Assembly (NCBI GenBank): GCA_963935005.1
Contig: CAWWAX010000001.1
Coordinates: 1-64,000 of the forward strand
Length of the DNA stretch: 64,000 nt
Origin: GCA-2718595 sp963935005
GTDB lineage: Bacteria > Gemmatimonadota > Gemmatimonadetes > Longimicrobiales > Gaopeijiaceae
Direction: 5' to 3'
The first letter of the stretch is position 1; every line of letters starts with the position of its first letter. The notes below the pieces were generated by a model, which had not been told where the DNA came from, ran no database searches, and was given only the letters and a program-made list of their open reading frames with translations. The position numbers were made by a program, and so were the translations under genes. Positions 27,135 to 36,974 of the stretch are shown here, piece by piece.

Positions 27135-28400
27135 ATGATCCGTACTGCAATGCTCTTGGTAGTCATCCTCTGTCTGCAATCGGACGCTCTTAAAAGTCAG
27201 CAGCACCGATATGATAGAGAGTACCCAAAAATAGGTTATTCATCAAAGACACCTACTGACAGAGTCGCTGCGCTCAGCCAGTCACTAGAAGCTGATCCAA
27301 ACATGTTAGTCTTTGATGGAGAAAACGGATATCTCGAATCGCTTTTGAGTGAACTTGAGATCCCCGTAAATTCACAGACTTTGGTGTTCTCCAAAACCAG
27401 TATAAATGCCAGGATCATAACGCCTGGAACTCCAAGAGCGATTTATTTTTCCGACGATACTTACGTGGGGTGGGTCCAGGGCAGTGAATCCCTAGAAATT
27501 GCTTCAACTGACCCCGATCTCGGCATAGTCTTCTATACTCTGAATCAGAAAAAATCCGAAAATCCGAAAATCCAGAAACAAACCTTTCTCTGTTTAGAGT
27601 GTCATGACACCTATGGATTAACCGGTGGAGGAGTCCCGCGTCTTCTAATGGGATCTGGAATTACCGACGAATACGGGCGGTCAGCAAGCCACGAAGGATG
27701 GAAACTTACCGATCACCGAACTCCCTTAGAGCAACGATGGGGTGGTTGGTATGTGACTGGGACACACGATAACCAAGAGCACTTGGGAAATTCCATTACA
27801 ACAACCTCTGGATCAACTATCCTGAAAAAAGGAAATATTGGCAGAATAAAATCCCTAAACGGATTAATTGCTGATAATCGGCACCTAGTAGAAACCAGTG
27901 ATATAATCGCCCTTATGGTATTAGAGCATCAAATTCACATTCAAAACCTTCTGGTTCGTTTACACTGGGAGGCAAGCAACAACTCCGATCCCGAACACAT
28001 GAGCGAAAACGTTCTAATCGCTGCAGAGAACCTTGTCGAAGGAATGCTCCTGGTCGGCGAAGCTCCTATAACAGGTCCCCTCAAGGGCAACCTTCAATTC
28101 CAAAGAAACTTTGAAACCGAAGGACCCTATGATCGTAAAATGCGCTCTCTACGCCAATTGGATTTAGAAACCAGATTATTTCGATATCCATTTAGTTATA
28201 TGATTTATTCTCAAAATTTTGAGTCGCTTACTGAAGCTGTGAGACACCATTTTTTCCGACGAATCTGGGAAGTACTGACGGGCCTAGACCGCTCTAAATC
28301 ATTCGATCATTTGTCTTCTGCAGATCGAAGTGCAATCCTCGAAATTCTTCGGAGCACTAAAACTGATTTCAGGAACTGGCAGAAGACAAGGAACAATTAG
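27135..28400 (+). CDS. Exported monohaem cytochrome-like protein of unknown function
   Basis: A 421-residue protein starting at the ATG at 27135, which gives a clean signal peptide (about 1-22). It contains a single haem c-type motif CLECH (Cys153, Cys156, His157), followed by LTGGGVPRLLMGSG. Before it lies a conserved-looking region with ISARIITPGTPRAIYFSDD-type sequence and VGWVQGSESLEIASTDP. The rest has no domain I can name. The layout recalls uncharacterised secreted proteins annotated only as cytochrome-c-domain proteins. It is probably periplasmic and haem-binding. The stop overlaps a GTG that is in frame with the next amidase, and the two genes likely form one transcript. A TTG at 27087 is a less likely start. 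Confidence 0.75.
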   Translation: MIRTAMLLVVILCLQSDALKSQQHRYDREYPKIGYSSKTPTDRVAALSQSLEADPNMLVFDGENGYLESLLSELEIPVNSQTLVFSKTSINARIITPGTPRAIYFSDDTYVGWVQGSESLEIASTDPDLGIVFYTLNQKKSENPKIQKQTFLCLECHDTYGLTGGGVPRLLMGSGITDEYGRSASHEGWKLTDHRTPLEQRWGGWYVTGTHDNQEHLGNSITTTSGSTILKKGNIGRIKSLNGLIADNRHLVETSDIIALMVLEHQIHIQNLLVRLHWEASNNSDPEHMSENVLIAAENLVEGMLLVGEAPITGPLKGNLQFQRNFETEGPYDRKMRSLRQLDLETRLFRYPFSYMIYSQNFESLTEAVRHHFFRRIWEVLTGLDRSKSFDHLSSADRSAILEILRSTKTDFRNWQKTRNN

Positions 28401-28420
28401 TGAATCCCCTAAAACTTCTG

Positions 28421-28426
28421 AGGAGA
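28421..28426 (+). promoter_or_regulatory. Ribosome-binding site fixing the second amidase start
   Basis: AGGAGA sits nine bases before the ATG at 28436 and favours it over the GTG at 28400. Confidence 0.6.
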
Positions 28427-28435
28427 ACTATTCCC

Positions 28436-30052
28436 ATGAGAAGATATTCAAAACCCATTGGAATCACCTTAGCCATCATTTGTTCTGGTTACTTACAGGA
28501 GGCCTGCACCCCACCCGAAGAATCACCTATAAGACCCGTAATAAACGTAGTGGAACTCACTGTTCAGGATATTCAACAAGCCTATGCTTCAAAAAAGTAC
28601 ACTTCTGTTGAACTCACCCAAGCTTTCTTGGATCAAATCGATCTCTATGAAGGTCACTACAATTCATTCATTTCTATGAATCCCAATGCCATGGAAGTCG
28701 CGTCACAATTGGACAAAGAACGCGACTCCGGACAAATACGTGGTCCTTTACATGGAGTCCCAGTTGTCATAAAAGACAACATCGACCACCAAGGATTGGT
28801 TACAACTGCTGGCTTCTCAGGATTCAGTAGTAAGACAGGTGGTATCGACATGATACCTGATGATGATGCAGCTGTTGTTGAAAGGTTGCGTAATGCAGGA
28901 GCTATAATCTTGGGAAAGACCAATCTACCAGATTTTGCAGGTGACGGAACTCGTACCAAAAGTTCAGTGAGTGGAACCACGCTTAATGCTTATGACGTGA
29001 CCAAAGCCCCTGGAGGGTCTAGTGGAGGAACAGCCACTGCAGTTAATGCTAGTTTCGCAGTGCTGGGATTAGGAACTGAAACAGGAGGATCAATACAAAA
29101 TCCCGCAGGCTCTCAATCCTTAGTGGGAATCAAACCGACGTTTGGATTGGTACCCCTAGAGGGCGTTGTACCCATCAATGCAACCTATATCGACGTGGTT
29201 GGACCACTTGCTAAAACGGTTTACGATGCTGCCGTCACCTTAGACATCATCGCAGGTCCTTCCCAGGAAGATCTGGCAACATTTGCATCCGTCGGGCGGA
29301 TGCCGGTTGAAGGCTATACCAAAGGACTCACTCAGACTAATCTGGAAGGAAAACGTTTTGGATCAATCGGGGCTGGCTGGAGAGAGCAGTGGCTACCTTT
29401 AAACCCCGAAACCGAAAAACTCTATCAAGAAGCCCTGCAGATCCTGAAAGGACAAGGCGCTTCAATAGTAGACGATCCCTTCAAAAACAGTGGATTCGTC
29501 GAACTATATGAGAGTCGCCCCAGGGTTCCCTCCGTAGGACCCCACGATATGATGGTCTACATGCAGGGGCTGGGAGAATCCTCACTTTTTAACAGTGTCC
29601 AGGAATGGGAGACATTAACCGGACAAACCTTCAGAGGAGGAAGGATGCAAGCCCCACCTGCCAGACCTAGTGCAACAGAGGAGGGAGACGCTTTCCAGGC
29701 TTGGCGGATACAAATACGTGATCTTTATAGAAACATTTTACAAAGTTCAGATCTCGACGGATTATTTTTTCCACAAGCAGGTGCGCCTATTAGAGATCTG
29801 ATAGAAGATCCTCAACGTCCCGACTATAGTCCTAATAATCATCCAGAACTAGCAAGCAACATCATCAATGAGTTAGGTGTCCCACTGGTAACAGTGCCTT
29901 TCAGCTATTACCCAGATGGAACGCCTTTTGTGGTGGTGTTCATAGGAGACATGTGGACGGAAGAGGAACTCCTGGGTTATGCATACGATTTCGAACAAAC
30001 TAGTCTTGGAAGAATCGCTCCGTCACTTTTCCCTAAACCATCTGATCAATAA
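28436..30052 (+). CDS. Exported amidase-signature enzyme
   Basis: A 538-residue amidase with the triad Lys113 (VVIKDN), Ser196 (GGSSGGT) and Ser219 (ETGGSI). The N-terminus from the ATG at 28436 has a basic start and hydrophobic core followed by a cysteine (QEAC), consistent with a signal peptide, possibly a lipoprotein with an imperfect lipobox. It should hydrolyse amide bonds outside the cytoplasm; the substrate is unknown. It lies 36 bases after the cytochrome-like gene and before DUF1028 and an MFS carrier, a possible scavenging unit. Confidence 0.92.
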   Translation: MRRYSKPIGITLAIICSGYLQEACTPPEESPIRPVINVVELTVQDIQQAYASKKYTSVELTQAFLDQIDLYEGHYNSFISMNPNAMEVASQLDKERDSGQIRGPLHGVPVVIKDNIDHQGLVTTAGFSGFSSKTGGIDMIPDDDAAVVERLRNAGAIILGKTNLPDFAGDGTRTKSSVSGTTLNAYDVTKAPGGSSGGTATAVNASFAVLGLGTETGGSIQNPAGSQSLVGIKPTFGLVPLEGVVPINATYIDVVGPLAKTVYDAAVTLDIIAGPSQEDLATFASVGRMPVEGYTKGLTQTNLEGKRFGSIGAGWREQWLPLNPETEKLYQEALQILKGQGASIVDDPFKNSGFVELYESRPRVPSVGPHDMMVYMQGLGESSLFNSVQEWETLTGQTFRGGRMQAPPARPSATEEGDAFQAWRIQIRDLYRNILQSSDLDGLFFPQAGAPIRDLIEDPQRPDYSPNNHPELASNIINELGVPLVTVPFSYYPDGTPFVVVFIGDMWTEEELLGYAYDFEQTSLGRIAPSLFPKPSDQ

Positions 30053-30175
30053 TTTATGAAATCTGCAAATCTCCAACTTGCAGATAGAGGGTATAGACCA
30101 ACATACTTAAGATCGTAAGTACTCAATAAAACTGAAACAGATAGTGTCCGAATCCCTACAAGAGGAATAAGTAAG

Positions 30176-31024
30176 ATGCTCAAATTTATCCTTCGATCTA
30201 AACTCATACATTTTTTTGCAGTAGTTGCGGTTCTTGCCATGACTCCTATTGCGACTTTAGCTACTTGGTCAGTGATTGCTGTAGATGCAAGGACAGGTCG
30301 AATAGTGATTGCTTCAGCCACCTGTGTCCCTCAAGCTCGACTGATTAGAGGAGATGCCACTGGACTGATGAATATCCAAGCCATTGTAGTCCCTGGAATC
30401 GGAGTTGCTGCAGCTCAAGCCGGAGTGGATCGGACACGACAAAACCAGAAACTCATATATGCCGAAATGAAGAAAGGAACCGATCCTGCAATTATCATTG
30501 AAATGTTAAGCAATGATCCAGATTTTCAGAGACGTCAATTCGGAATAGTAGATCTCACGGGCCGAATGGCCGGATTTTCTGGATCGAGTAATAGCGATGC
30601 CTCCCTCTCGGTGCAAGGACGTCTACCTGACCAAGACATCTACTTCTCGATCCAAGGTAACATCCTGGCGTCAGATGATGTGGTCTATGAAGCAGTTTCC
30701 CGATTTATGAGTGCTGAAGGAACACTCACTGATCGAGTAATGGCCGCCATGGAAGGAGCTGATGAAGCCGGCGGGGACGTGAGGTGCACCTGTGAGACCG
30801 ACCCTGTAGTAGAAGCTCCTTGCCATGGTCGCAATGCTCATGTTGCCTATATCCTAGCCGCTGACCCCCACAATGCAGAAGGTGAGAGTTTCAATGATGG
30901 ACAGTATGCTATGTTCATCGATGTCACCGATCAAAATATTTTGCCACATGAAAACGGCAATCCAGTATTGACCTTGAGACAGCGCTATGGGACCTGGAAG
31001 GCTAGCGATCACGGAAAACCTTAG
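30176..31024 (+). CDS. Exported DUF1028 protein
   Basis: A 282-residue protein with a signal peptide (about 8-30, ending near LAT). The mature N-terminus TWSVIAVDARTGRIVIASATC and GIGVAAAQAG are the DUF1028 hallmarks, a family with an Ntn-hydrolase-like fold and uncertain activity. The family is often found near peptidases and uncharacterised hydrolases. Here it follows an amidase by 123 bases in the same direction. Confidence 0.88.
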   Translation: MLKFILRSKLIHFFAVVAVLAMTPIATLATWSVIAVDARTGRIVIASATCVPQARLIRGDATGLMNIQAIVVPGIGVAAAQAGVDRTRQNQKLIYAEMKKGTDPAIIIEMLSNDPDFQRRQFGIVDLTGRMAGFSGSSNSDASLSVQGRLPDQDIYFSIQGNILASDDVVYEAVSRFMSAEGTLTDRVMAAMEGADEAGGDVRCTCETDPVVEAPCHGRNAHVAYILAADPHNAEGESFNDGQYAMFIDVTDQNILPHENGNPVLTLRQRYGTWKASDHGKP

Positions 31025-31260
31025 AGAGATAATACAAAGGACATCGGCGGATTTCTGCCTTATATCTGCAAACAATCTACTAGTACAACGAAGGATTTCT
31101 ATTGAGTCATTGCCAGTACTTAAAACAATTGAGAGCTTGGTAGCTATGAGAAACATCACAGTGAAACCCTGCCCTATCTCTCAGTCGAAATACCAACCTA
31201 GTCTTAGCCATTAGCACTCAGGATAGTAACCTGAACCCAGACAGACCGTCGAATTCAATA

Positions 31261-32421
31261 GTGCTTTTTGCACTTTGGTTGCTGGTTTTTGCTTCCAGCA
31301 GTCAGATCATGATTCTATCGCCTATACTCCCACAGATAGGGATACAACTCAGTATCCCCACCTCTGCGTTAGGGAGCTTAGCGTCCGTCTATACACTGAT
31401 GGTCGGAAGTCTCGCAATCATCTCAGGACCCATATCAGACAAGATCGGGCGACGCCGTATACTACTCCTGGGAACCAGCCTGATGACATTTGCACTTGTA
31501 ATGCACCACTTCGTAATCGGATACTACTCATTCCTCGCCGTTCGTGTTCTCGCCGGTATAGCAGGAGGGGTACTGAGTGGAAGTGCTGTCGCCTATATCG
31601 GAGATTTCTTCCCCTATAATAGGAGAGGCTGGGCAACTGGATGGGTCATGAGTGGAATGGCATTCGGGCAAATCGCTGGTATTCCTCTCGGAACACTCCT
31701 GTCTAGCCAATACGGCTTCAAATTCCCTTTCTACATATTTGCTCTAGCAATGGGAATGACAACAGTCCTCATTTGGTTTCGGATCCCTCAACCTGAGGTT
31801 GAACTTACTCAGGAACCATTGACGATCAAAATATCTGTAGACAACTATCTCGCCATGCTAAGACAAAAGGAAATAGCAGCAGCAGCAGTCGCTTATTTCA
31901 TGATGTTCTTAGGATTATCTTTTTTCTTACTTTACTTACCTTTGTGGTTAACAGAATCCCTTAACGCTACCCCTAGTGTAATTGCAGCCATGTTCACCTT
32001 CGGTGGAATAGCCAACGTACTCACTGGCCCACAGGCAGGAAAATTGTCAGACCGTATTGGGAGAAAAACCATTGTCATAACTTCTAATCTGGGATTGGCT
32101 TTGGTGATGGCATTTACCACAACCCTTACTAAAGAATTATGGCTTGCATACCCTCTCTATTTTATAATAATGGTGCTCGTAGCCATGAGGATAAGTCCAT
32201 TTTCAGCCCTCCTCACTGCTCTAGTAAGTGACAGTCGACGAGGTGCACTAATGAGCCTTGCAGTGGCCCTGGGACAATTTGGTTTCGCTATCGGTGGCAC
32301 ACTAGCAGGGCCTCTCTACACCAGCTTTGGTTTCCAAAGCAGCACATGGGCAGGTGCGCTGGCTATGCTAGTGACAGCTCTAGTAGTGGCTAAATTTGTT
32401 CCTGAACCAGATGTGCGCTAA
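31261..32421 (+). CDS. MFS transporter
   Basis: A 386-residue carrier with 12 hydrophobic spans in two halves. The loop 2-3 motif GPISDKIGRRRILLLG and its repeat in the second half (GKLSDRIGRKTIVI) are the major-facilitator signatures. The start is a GTG at 31261 close to the first span and without a clear ribosome-binding site; the frame remains open upstream to a TGA near 31162. It may move a small compound released by neighbouring hydrolases. The 236-base gap before it holds no gene I can support. Confidence 0.88.
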   Translation: MLFALWLLVFASSSQIMILSPILPQIGIQLSIPTSALGSLASVYTLMVGSLAIISGPISDKIGRRRILLLGTSLMTFALVMHHFVIGYYSFLAVRVLAGIAGGVLSGSAVAYIGDFFPYNRRGWATGWVMSGMAFGQIAGIPLGTLLSSQYGFKFPFYIFALAMGMTTVLIWFRIPQPEVELTQEPLTIKISVDNYLAMLRQKEIAAAAVAYFMMFLGLSFFLLYLPLWLTESLNATPSVIAAMFTFGGIANVLTGPQAGKLSDRIGRKTIVITSNLGLALVMAFTTTLTKELWLAYPLYFIIMVLVAMRISPFSALLTALVSDSRRGALMSLAVALGQFGFAIGGTLAGPLYTSFGFQSSTWAGALAMLVTALVVAKFVPEPDVR

Positions 32422-32544
32422 CTAGCACTTCAGGGTAGCTTATTATCAAGTATAGCCACCCTGGACCATAACCCATTACACTTATAGGCGGACTGCGATA
32501 CTCCACACCAACTTCTACATTGATCCAATAAATGGAGACACCTC

Positions 32545-33537
32545 TTGGGCGCATCACCAAGGCTGAAATTCGAACGCAAAATCACAGAAGTTGAAGAACA
32601 GATTGATAAATTACTAGCTCAGTCTGGAAACAACGAATTCGATATTGCAGAACAACTCAGAGATCTACAGAAAAAACTACATTCTCTAAGGCAATCAACC
32701 TATCAAAACTTGACTCCGATGGAACAGGTTCAGATGGCCAGGCATCACAAGAGGCCATACACTCTGGATTATATCCACAGGATTTTCGAAGACTGGATAG
32801 AGTTGCACGGAGATAGGAAATTCCGTGATGATGAAGGTATAGTAGGAGGCTGGGCAAAACTTTCTGGATCTTCCGTTATGGTCATCGGCCACCAAAAGGG
32901 CAGAGACATGAAAGAAAACCTGCGGCGCAATTTTGGCATGTGTCATCCTGAAGGCTACCGCAAAGCCCTACGCTTGATGAGATTAGCCGAAAAATTTCGT
33001 CGGCCGGTGATAACATTCATAGACACACCCGGGGCCTACCCTGGAATCGGCTCTGAAGAGAGAGGTATTTCGGAAGCCATTGCATTCAACCTTCGAGAAA
33101 TGTCAAATCTGAAAACCCCTATGCTATCAGTCGTCATTGGAGAAGGTGGATCTGGTGGTGCACTTGGCATTGGAGTAACTGATAGAATTCTGATGTTAGA
33201 ACACTCTGTGTATTCAGTAATCAGTCCCGAAGGTTGTGCCGCCATCTTGTGGAGAAATACGGACTACAGGAAAGAAGCGGCCAAAGCCTTAAAACTGACT
33301 TCGAAAGACCTTTCAGATTTAGGGGTGGCCGACGAAATCATACCAGAACCTGTAGGCGGAGCACACTCAGACTGGGACACTACATCAGAAAATTTAAAAG
33401 AATCTCTCCAACGGAACCTTAGTGAACTCATTGGAACGGAAATAGATGATCTACTTTCCAATAGGTGGGCCAAGTACGAAGCCATCGGCGAATGGAACGA
33501 AATTCCAACTCAAAACGACGACGATCCGAACCGATGA
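32545..33537 (+). CDS. accA: Acetyl-CoA carboxylase carboxyltransferase subunit alpha
   Basis: A 330-residue AccA, close to the E. coli length (319). The N-terminal coiled part (LKFERKITEVEEQIDKL) and the crotonase-like core with GHQKGRD, FGMCHPEGYRKALRLM, FIDTPGAYPGIGSEERG and EGGSGGALGIGVTD are all present. With AccD it transfers the carboxyl group from biotin to acetyl-CoA in fatty-acid synthesis. The start is a TTG at 32545 with GGAG at 32534-32537; the nearby ATG at 32532 is out of frame. The stop is 13 bases before ricT. Confidence 0.96.
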   Translation: MGASPRLKFERKITEVEEQIDKLLAQSGNNEFDIAEQLRDLQKKLHSLRQSTYQNLTPMEQVQMARHHKRPYTLDYIHRIFEDWIELHGDRKFRDDEGIVGGWAKLSGSSVMVIGHQKGRDMKENLRRNFGMCHPEGYRKALRLMRLAEKFRRPVITFIDTPGAYPGIGSEERGISEAIAFNLREMSNLKTPMLSVVIGEGGSGGALGIGVTDRILMLEHSVYSVISPEGCAAILWRNTDYRKEAAKALKLTSKDLSDLGVADEIIPEPVGGAHSDWDTTSENLKESLQRNLSELIGTEIDDLLSNRWAKYEAIGEWNEIPTQNDDDPNR

Positions 33538-33550
33538 AGACTGTAAGTTC

Positions 33551-34384
33551 ATGAGCAACTTCGCTGAAGTAAGGTTCAAAGGAACCCGAAAAGAATACTT
33601 CACCCACAGCAAGCTAACTCTGAAGGCGGGCTCCAAAGTAGTTGTTGGAGTAAAGGGAGGCCTCGATTATGGAGAAATCACAGCCCTCGGAACTATCGCT
33701 GAGCGAAAATGCGGAGCGTCGAGCGATTGTGCTACTCCGTCTCCCAAGAACAAAATTCTCAGAGTTGCAAGAGCCAGTGATAAGCTTAAGGTCAAAACAC
33801 TCAGACAAGATGAAGACAGGGTTCGAAAAGAAACACGAAAGCTCGTAAAAAAACACGAACTGGAGATGAAAATCACCGAAGCCGAATGGCAGTTTGACAG
33901 AAAAAAATTGACCATTTACTTCACTGCAGACCAACGAGTAGATTTTCGAAAACTTATCCGTGTTTTAGCAAAGACATTCAGAACCTTGATAGAACTAAAG
34001 CAGATCGGAGTCCGTGATGAAGCAGCACTACTCGGGGGCGTGGGACGTTGTGGACGAGAACTCTGTTGCTCTACATGGCTACCCGAACTGAAACCAGTAA
34101 GCTTAAAGTTGGCAAAAGACCAATCTTTAAGCCTTAATCCATCTCAAATATCTGGTTGCTGCGGACGTCTAATGTGTTGTCTAATCTATGAGCATAAGAC
34201 CTATGTCGATGCCAGAAGAAAGTTTCCGAGAGAGGGTAAAATGTTCAAAACATCTCTAGGAGAAGAATCGGTGAGGTCTGTTGACATATTAGCCGAAACC
34301 GTCACTCTTCGGTCTAGCGAAGGAGAATTACGCACCCTACTGCTAAAAGACTTGGAACTCGAAAACAAAAGGAATTCCAGGTGA
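33551..34384 (+). CDS. ricT: PSP1/RicT-family protein
   Basis: A 277-residue PSP1-domain protein. Two cysteine clusters are visible: Cys167, Cys172 and Cys173 in RCGRELCCSTW, and Cys203, Cys204, Cys209 and Cys210 in GCCGRLMCC. In Bacillus RicT these belong to the iron-sulfur Ric complex that affects RNA processing. Whether the partners RicA/RicF exist here is unknown. It lies directly before metG, with an overlap of four bases, an order also seen in other bacteria. The ATG at 33551 is used; the frame is open upstream to 33446 inside accA. Confidence 0.9.
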   Translation: MSNFAEVRFKGTRKEYFTHSKLTLKAGSKVVVGVKGGLDYGEITALGTIAERKCGASSDCATPSPKNKILRVARASDKLKVKTLRQDEDRVRKETRKLVKKHELEMKITEAEWQFDRKKLTIYFTADQRVDFRKLIRVLAKTFRTLIELKQIGVRDEAALLGGVGRCGRELCCSTWLPELKPVSLKLAKDQSLSLNPSQISGCCGRLMCCLIYEHKTYVDARRKFPREGKMFKTSLGEESVRSVDILAETVTLRSSEGELRTLLLKDLELENKRNSR

Positions 34385-35889
34385 AACCTTACTATCTCAC
34401 CACTCCGATCTACTATGCTTCGGGAGAGCCGCATATCGGTCATGCTTACACAACCATATTGACCGATACCTTAGCGCGGTATCGTCGCCAAATGGGATCC
34501 CAGGTGGAATTCCTGACTGGTACGGATGAGCATGGTCAGAAAATGAAGGATGCGGCGACACAAAAGAGCATGCATCCAAAAGAATTAGCTGACGAAATGG
34601 CCAAGAATTTCAAGGAAGCTTGGTCAAAATTGGACATATCATTTGATCGCTTTATCCGCACTACCGAAGACGCTCATATTGATGTTGTACAAGATATCCT
34701 AAATAGACTGTGGGAAAAGCAGGAGATATATGCAGACAACTACAGCGGTTGGTACTGTATCCATGAAGAACGATACTGGACCTCAAGGGAAGTCGGCGAA
34801 GAACATATTTGTCCCGATTGCCATCGGCCAGTCGAGTATATAGAGGAGAAAAACTACTTCTTTCGGATGGGAAAATATCAAGAAAAACTACTCGAGCACA
34901 TAAACAATAATCCGAGCTGGATTGTGCCTGAAACTCGTCGCAACGAAGTCTTAGGATTTCTGAATCAACCACTTGGAGATCTATCTATATCCAGACCAAA
35001 GAGTCGTTTGGACTGGGGCATCACTTTGCCTTTTGACGAATCTCATGTCTGTTACGTCTGGGTAGACGCTCTGTTCAGTTATGTGACAGGAGCAAATTTC
35101 CCCAGCACCCACTCAAAAACTCTAAGGGACCATAACTGGCCAGCAGATCTTCAAGTGGTTGGGAAAGACATACTGACGACCCATGCGGTTTACTGGCCAA
35201 CCTTATTGATGGCAGGAGGACTCCCTCTCCCCAAGAAAATTTTAGCTCATGGTTGGTGGCTTAGTGAAAACACCAAAATGTCAAAATCCATGGGAAATGT
35301 TATTGACCCGCTACAATTGAGAAAGAAATACGGTACCGATGCAGTTCGCTGGTATCTTCTGAGAGATATGCGAACAGGCTCAGATGCTACATTCACAGAA
35401 GAAAGGTTTGCGGCTCGATATGAAGAACTGGCTAATGTACTGGGTAATTTAGCCAAACGGACCACCTCAATGGTCATCAAATACAGAGATGGCCGTCTTT
35501 CCCAAGAAATCGAAACCGAACTAGGTGAGGAGATTAAGCAGACTCTGGATGACTTCCAAGAATACATGGATAAATTGCAGGTGCATTCTGCGCTAGGGTT
35601 AGCTATGGATCTGGCGAGAAAAACCAATGTCTACATCGATAAGAAAGAGCCGTGGGCCCTTGCTAAAGACCCAGATCGGGCAGACTCTTTGGATACTGTC
35701 CTGTCTACTCTAGTAAGGATACTGGTAGTTTTAACAACTATGCTTTCTCCCGTCATGCCTGAAAAAATGAGTACTCTAGCAGAATACATCGGGTTGGATA
35801 AAATCCCCACATTTCAGGATTTAAACTTGACACTTACCCACACCACGGTGAAATCTGGAGCGCCACTGTTTCCCAGAGATCATCTTTGA
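34381..35889 (+). CDS. metG: Methionyl-tRNA synthetase
   Basis: A 502-residue class I synthetase. The HIGH motif is at 18-21 (PHIGHAY) and KMSKS at 299-303. The insert has one CPDC pair, and the first cysteine pair is reduced (YCIHEE). The C-terminal tRNA-binding (EMAP-like) domain present in longer enzymes is absent, so this is the short form. It charges initiator and elongator tRNA-Met. The GTG start overlaps the ricT stop, and AGGA lies eight to ten bases upstream. Confidence 0.96.
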   Translation: MKPYYLTTPIYYASGEPHIGHAYTTILTDTLARYRRQMGSQVEFLTGTDEHGQKMKDAATQKSMHPKELADEMAKNFKEAWSKLDISFDRFIRTTEDAHIDVVQDILNRLWEKQEIYADNYSGWYCIHEERYWTSREVGEEHICPDCHRPVEYIEEKNYFFRMGKYQEKLLEHINNNPSWIVPETRRNEVLGFLNQPLGDLSISRPKSRLDWGITLPFDESHVCYVWVDALFSYVTGANFPSTHSKTLRDHNWPADLQVVGKDILTTHAVYWPTLLMAGGLPLPKKILAHGWWLSENTKMSKSMGNVIDPLQLRKKYGTDAVRWYLLRDMRTGSDATFTEERFAARYEELANVLGNLAKRTTSMVIKYRDGRLSQEIETELGEEIKQTLDDFQEYMDKLQVHSALGLAMDLARKTNVYIDKKEPWALAKDPDRADSLDTVLSTLVRILVVLTTMLSPVMPEKMSTLAEYIGLDKIPTFQDLNLTLTHTTVKSGAPLFPRDHL

Positions 35890-36023
35890 AACTGCTAACA
35901 CTTCCCAGAGAGACCCTAGATAACCTAGATTAAACACTATAAGTATAAAATTAACCTTTGTTGTTTTCGGTGGCCTGTTATCATTGATATGATCAGGTTC
36001 ATAAGATAAAAACGGAGTTGGAC

Positions 36024-36797
36024 ATGATACGAGGTTCTCTTTTAGTTACGGCTTTCTTGGCTACACTGGTTTCAGGTTGTAGCCCCACCCCAGTTGTAAT
36101 CACTGCTGAACTAAGTTCGGAAGATGCAACGGAAGGAATGGTAGTTACGTCACTTGGCGACCTTGAAGTGCGCCTACTTCCTTTTGACCGAGACGCGATT
36201 TTTGATTCACTTACCTCTGTGGCCTCTCGTCCCGAACCTCCGATTCCTGATTCAGTCCTTCAGGCAAACACTGAAGTTGCAACGGCTCAACAGGAGTGGC
36301 GCAACGCAGAAGTCAGGTGGGGTGTTCTCCGTGACTCTCTCCAAACTTTGACGACAGCGTTAGAAGGATTAAACAGAAGCCAAGGCCAGTATCGCCTACT
36401 CTTCTCTGATTTCCAAGATTTAGAGGCTGAATACACCGGATTGGACAGAATGGTGACGACCTTATTCAACCGATTCGACGCCCTACAGAAAGCATCGATT
36501 GTAGCAGAACAAGAGATTACATTGATACGTCAGGAATGGGGAGATGAGGCCTTCGCTAATGTCAACGAAATCATGACGATACATCAAAGAGCGTCCGGAA
36601 GAGACATCCTCTATGACACCACCGATGCTACTGGAACCACCACTTTTGATGACGTCAAGGCTGGTGATTACTGGGTAGTAGCAACCTACGAAGAGCCCTA
36701 CTCGGAACTATACTGGAATTATCCAATCTCTATTTCAGGAGAGGCAGCAACAATACCTCTAACTAGGGAAAATGCGATATCGAGGCCCAAATTTTAA
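36024..36797 (+). CDS. Lipoprotein with a helical middle and a beta-rich end
   Basis: A 257-residue lipoprotein starting at the ATG at 36024, with GGAG six bases upstream. The leader ends at a good lipobox, LVSGC. Residues about 75-170 are charged and helical, probably coiled coil (runs with LRDSLQTLTTALEGL and LEAEYTGLDRMV). The C-terminus (TTDATGTTTFDDVKAGDYWVVATY) looks like a carboxypeptidase-regulatory/PEGA-type beta sandwich. I do not recognise a named family. It stands alone between metG and the molybdenum accessory genes and is followed by a strong stem-loop. Confidence 0.72.
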   Translation: MIRGSLLVTAFLATLVSGCSPTPVVITAELSSEDATEGMVVTSLGDLEVRLLPFDRDAIFDSLTSVASRPEPPIPDSVLQANTEVATAQQEWRNAEVRWGVLRDSLQTLTTALEGLNRSQGQYRLLFSDFQDLEAEYTGLDRMVTTLFNRFDALQKASIVAEQEITLIRQEWGDEAFANVNEIMTIHQRASGRDILYDTTDATGTTTFDDVKAGDYWVVATYEEPYSELYWNYPISISGEAATIPLTRENAISRPKF

Positions 36798-36827
36798 AAT
36801 ACCCATTCCAGTAATTTCAGAAAACAT

Positions 36828-36866
36828 AAGGGCTCTGGGAACTAAGTATAGATTCCTCGAGCCCTT
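36828..36866 (+). terminator. Stem-loop after the lipoprotein gene
   Basis: AAGGGCTC at 36828-36835 pairs perfectly with GAGCCCTT at 36859-36866, and GGGAA/TTCC extends the stem after a mismatch. The loop is about 11 bases. It starts 30 bases after the lipoprotein stop. There is no U-run after it, so it may be a weak terminator or an mRNA 3'-end stabiliser. Confidence 0.55.
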
Positions 36867-36974
36867 TGCTATAGCACGGAGATACAAATCCAGAAAGTAG
36901 ACTATCAATCGGGACCCGATGGAATCACCAACACGGTCTGGGGTGTCATACCCTGTTGTGGAAAGTCCGCTCGG

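Noticed and set aside
30987..31214. Short plus-strand open frame before the MFS gene
   Set aside because: It overlaps the DUF1028 end and shows no family motif or ribosome-binding site.
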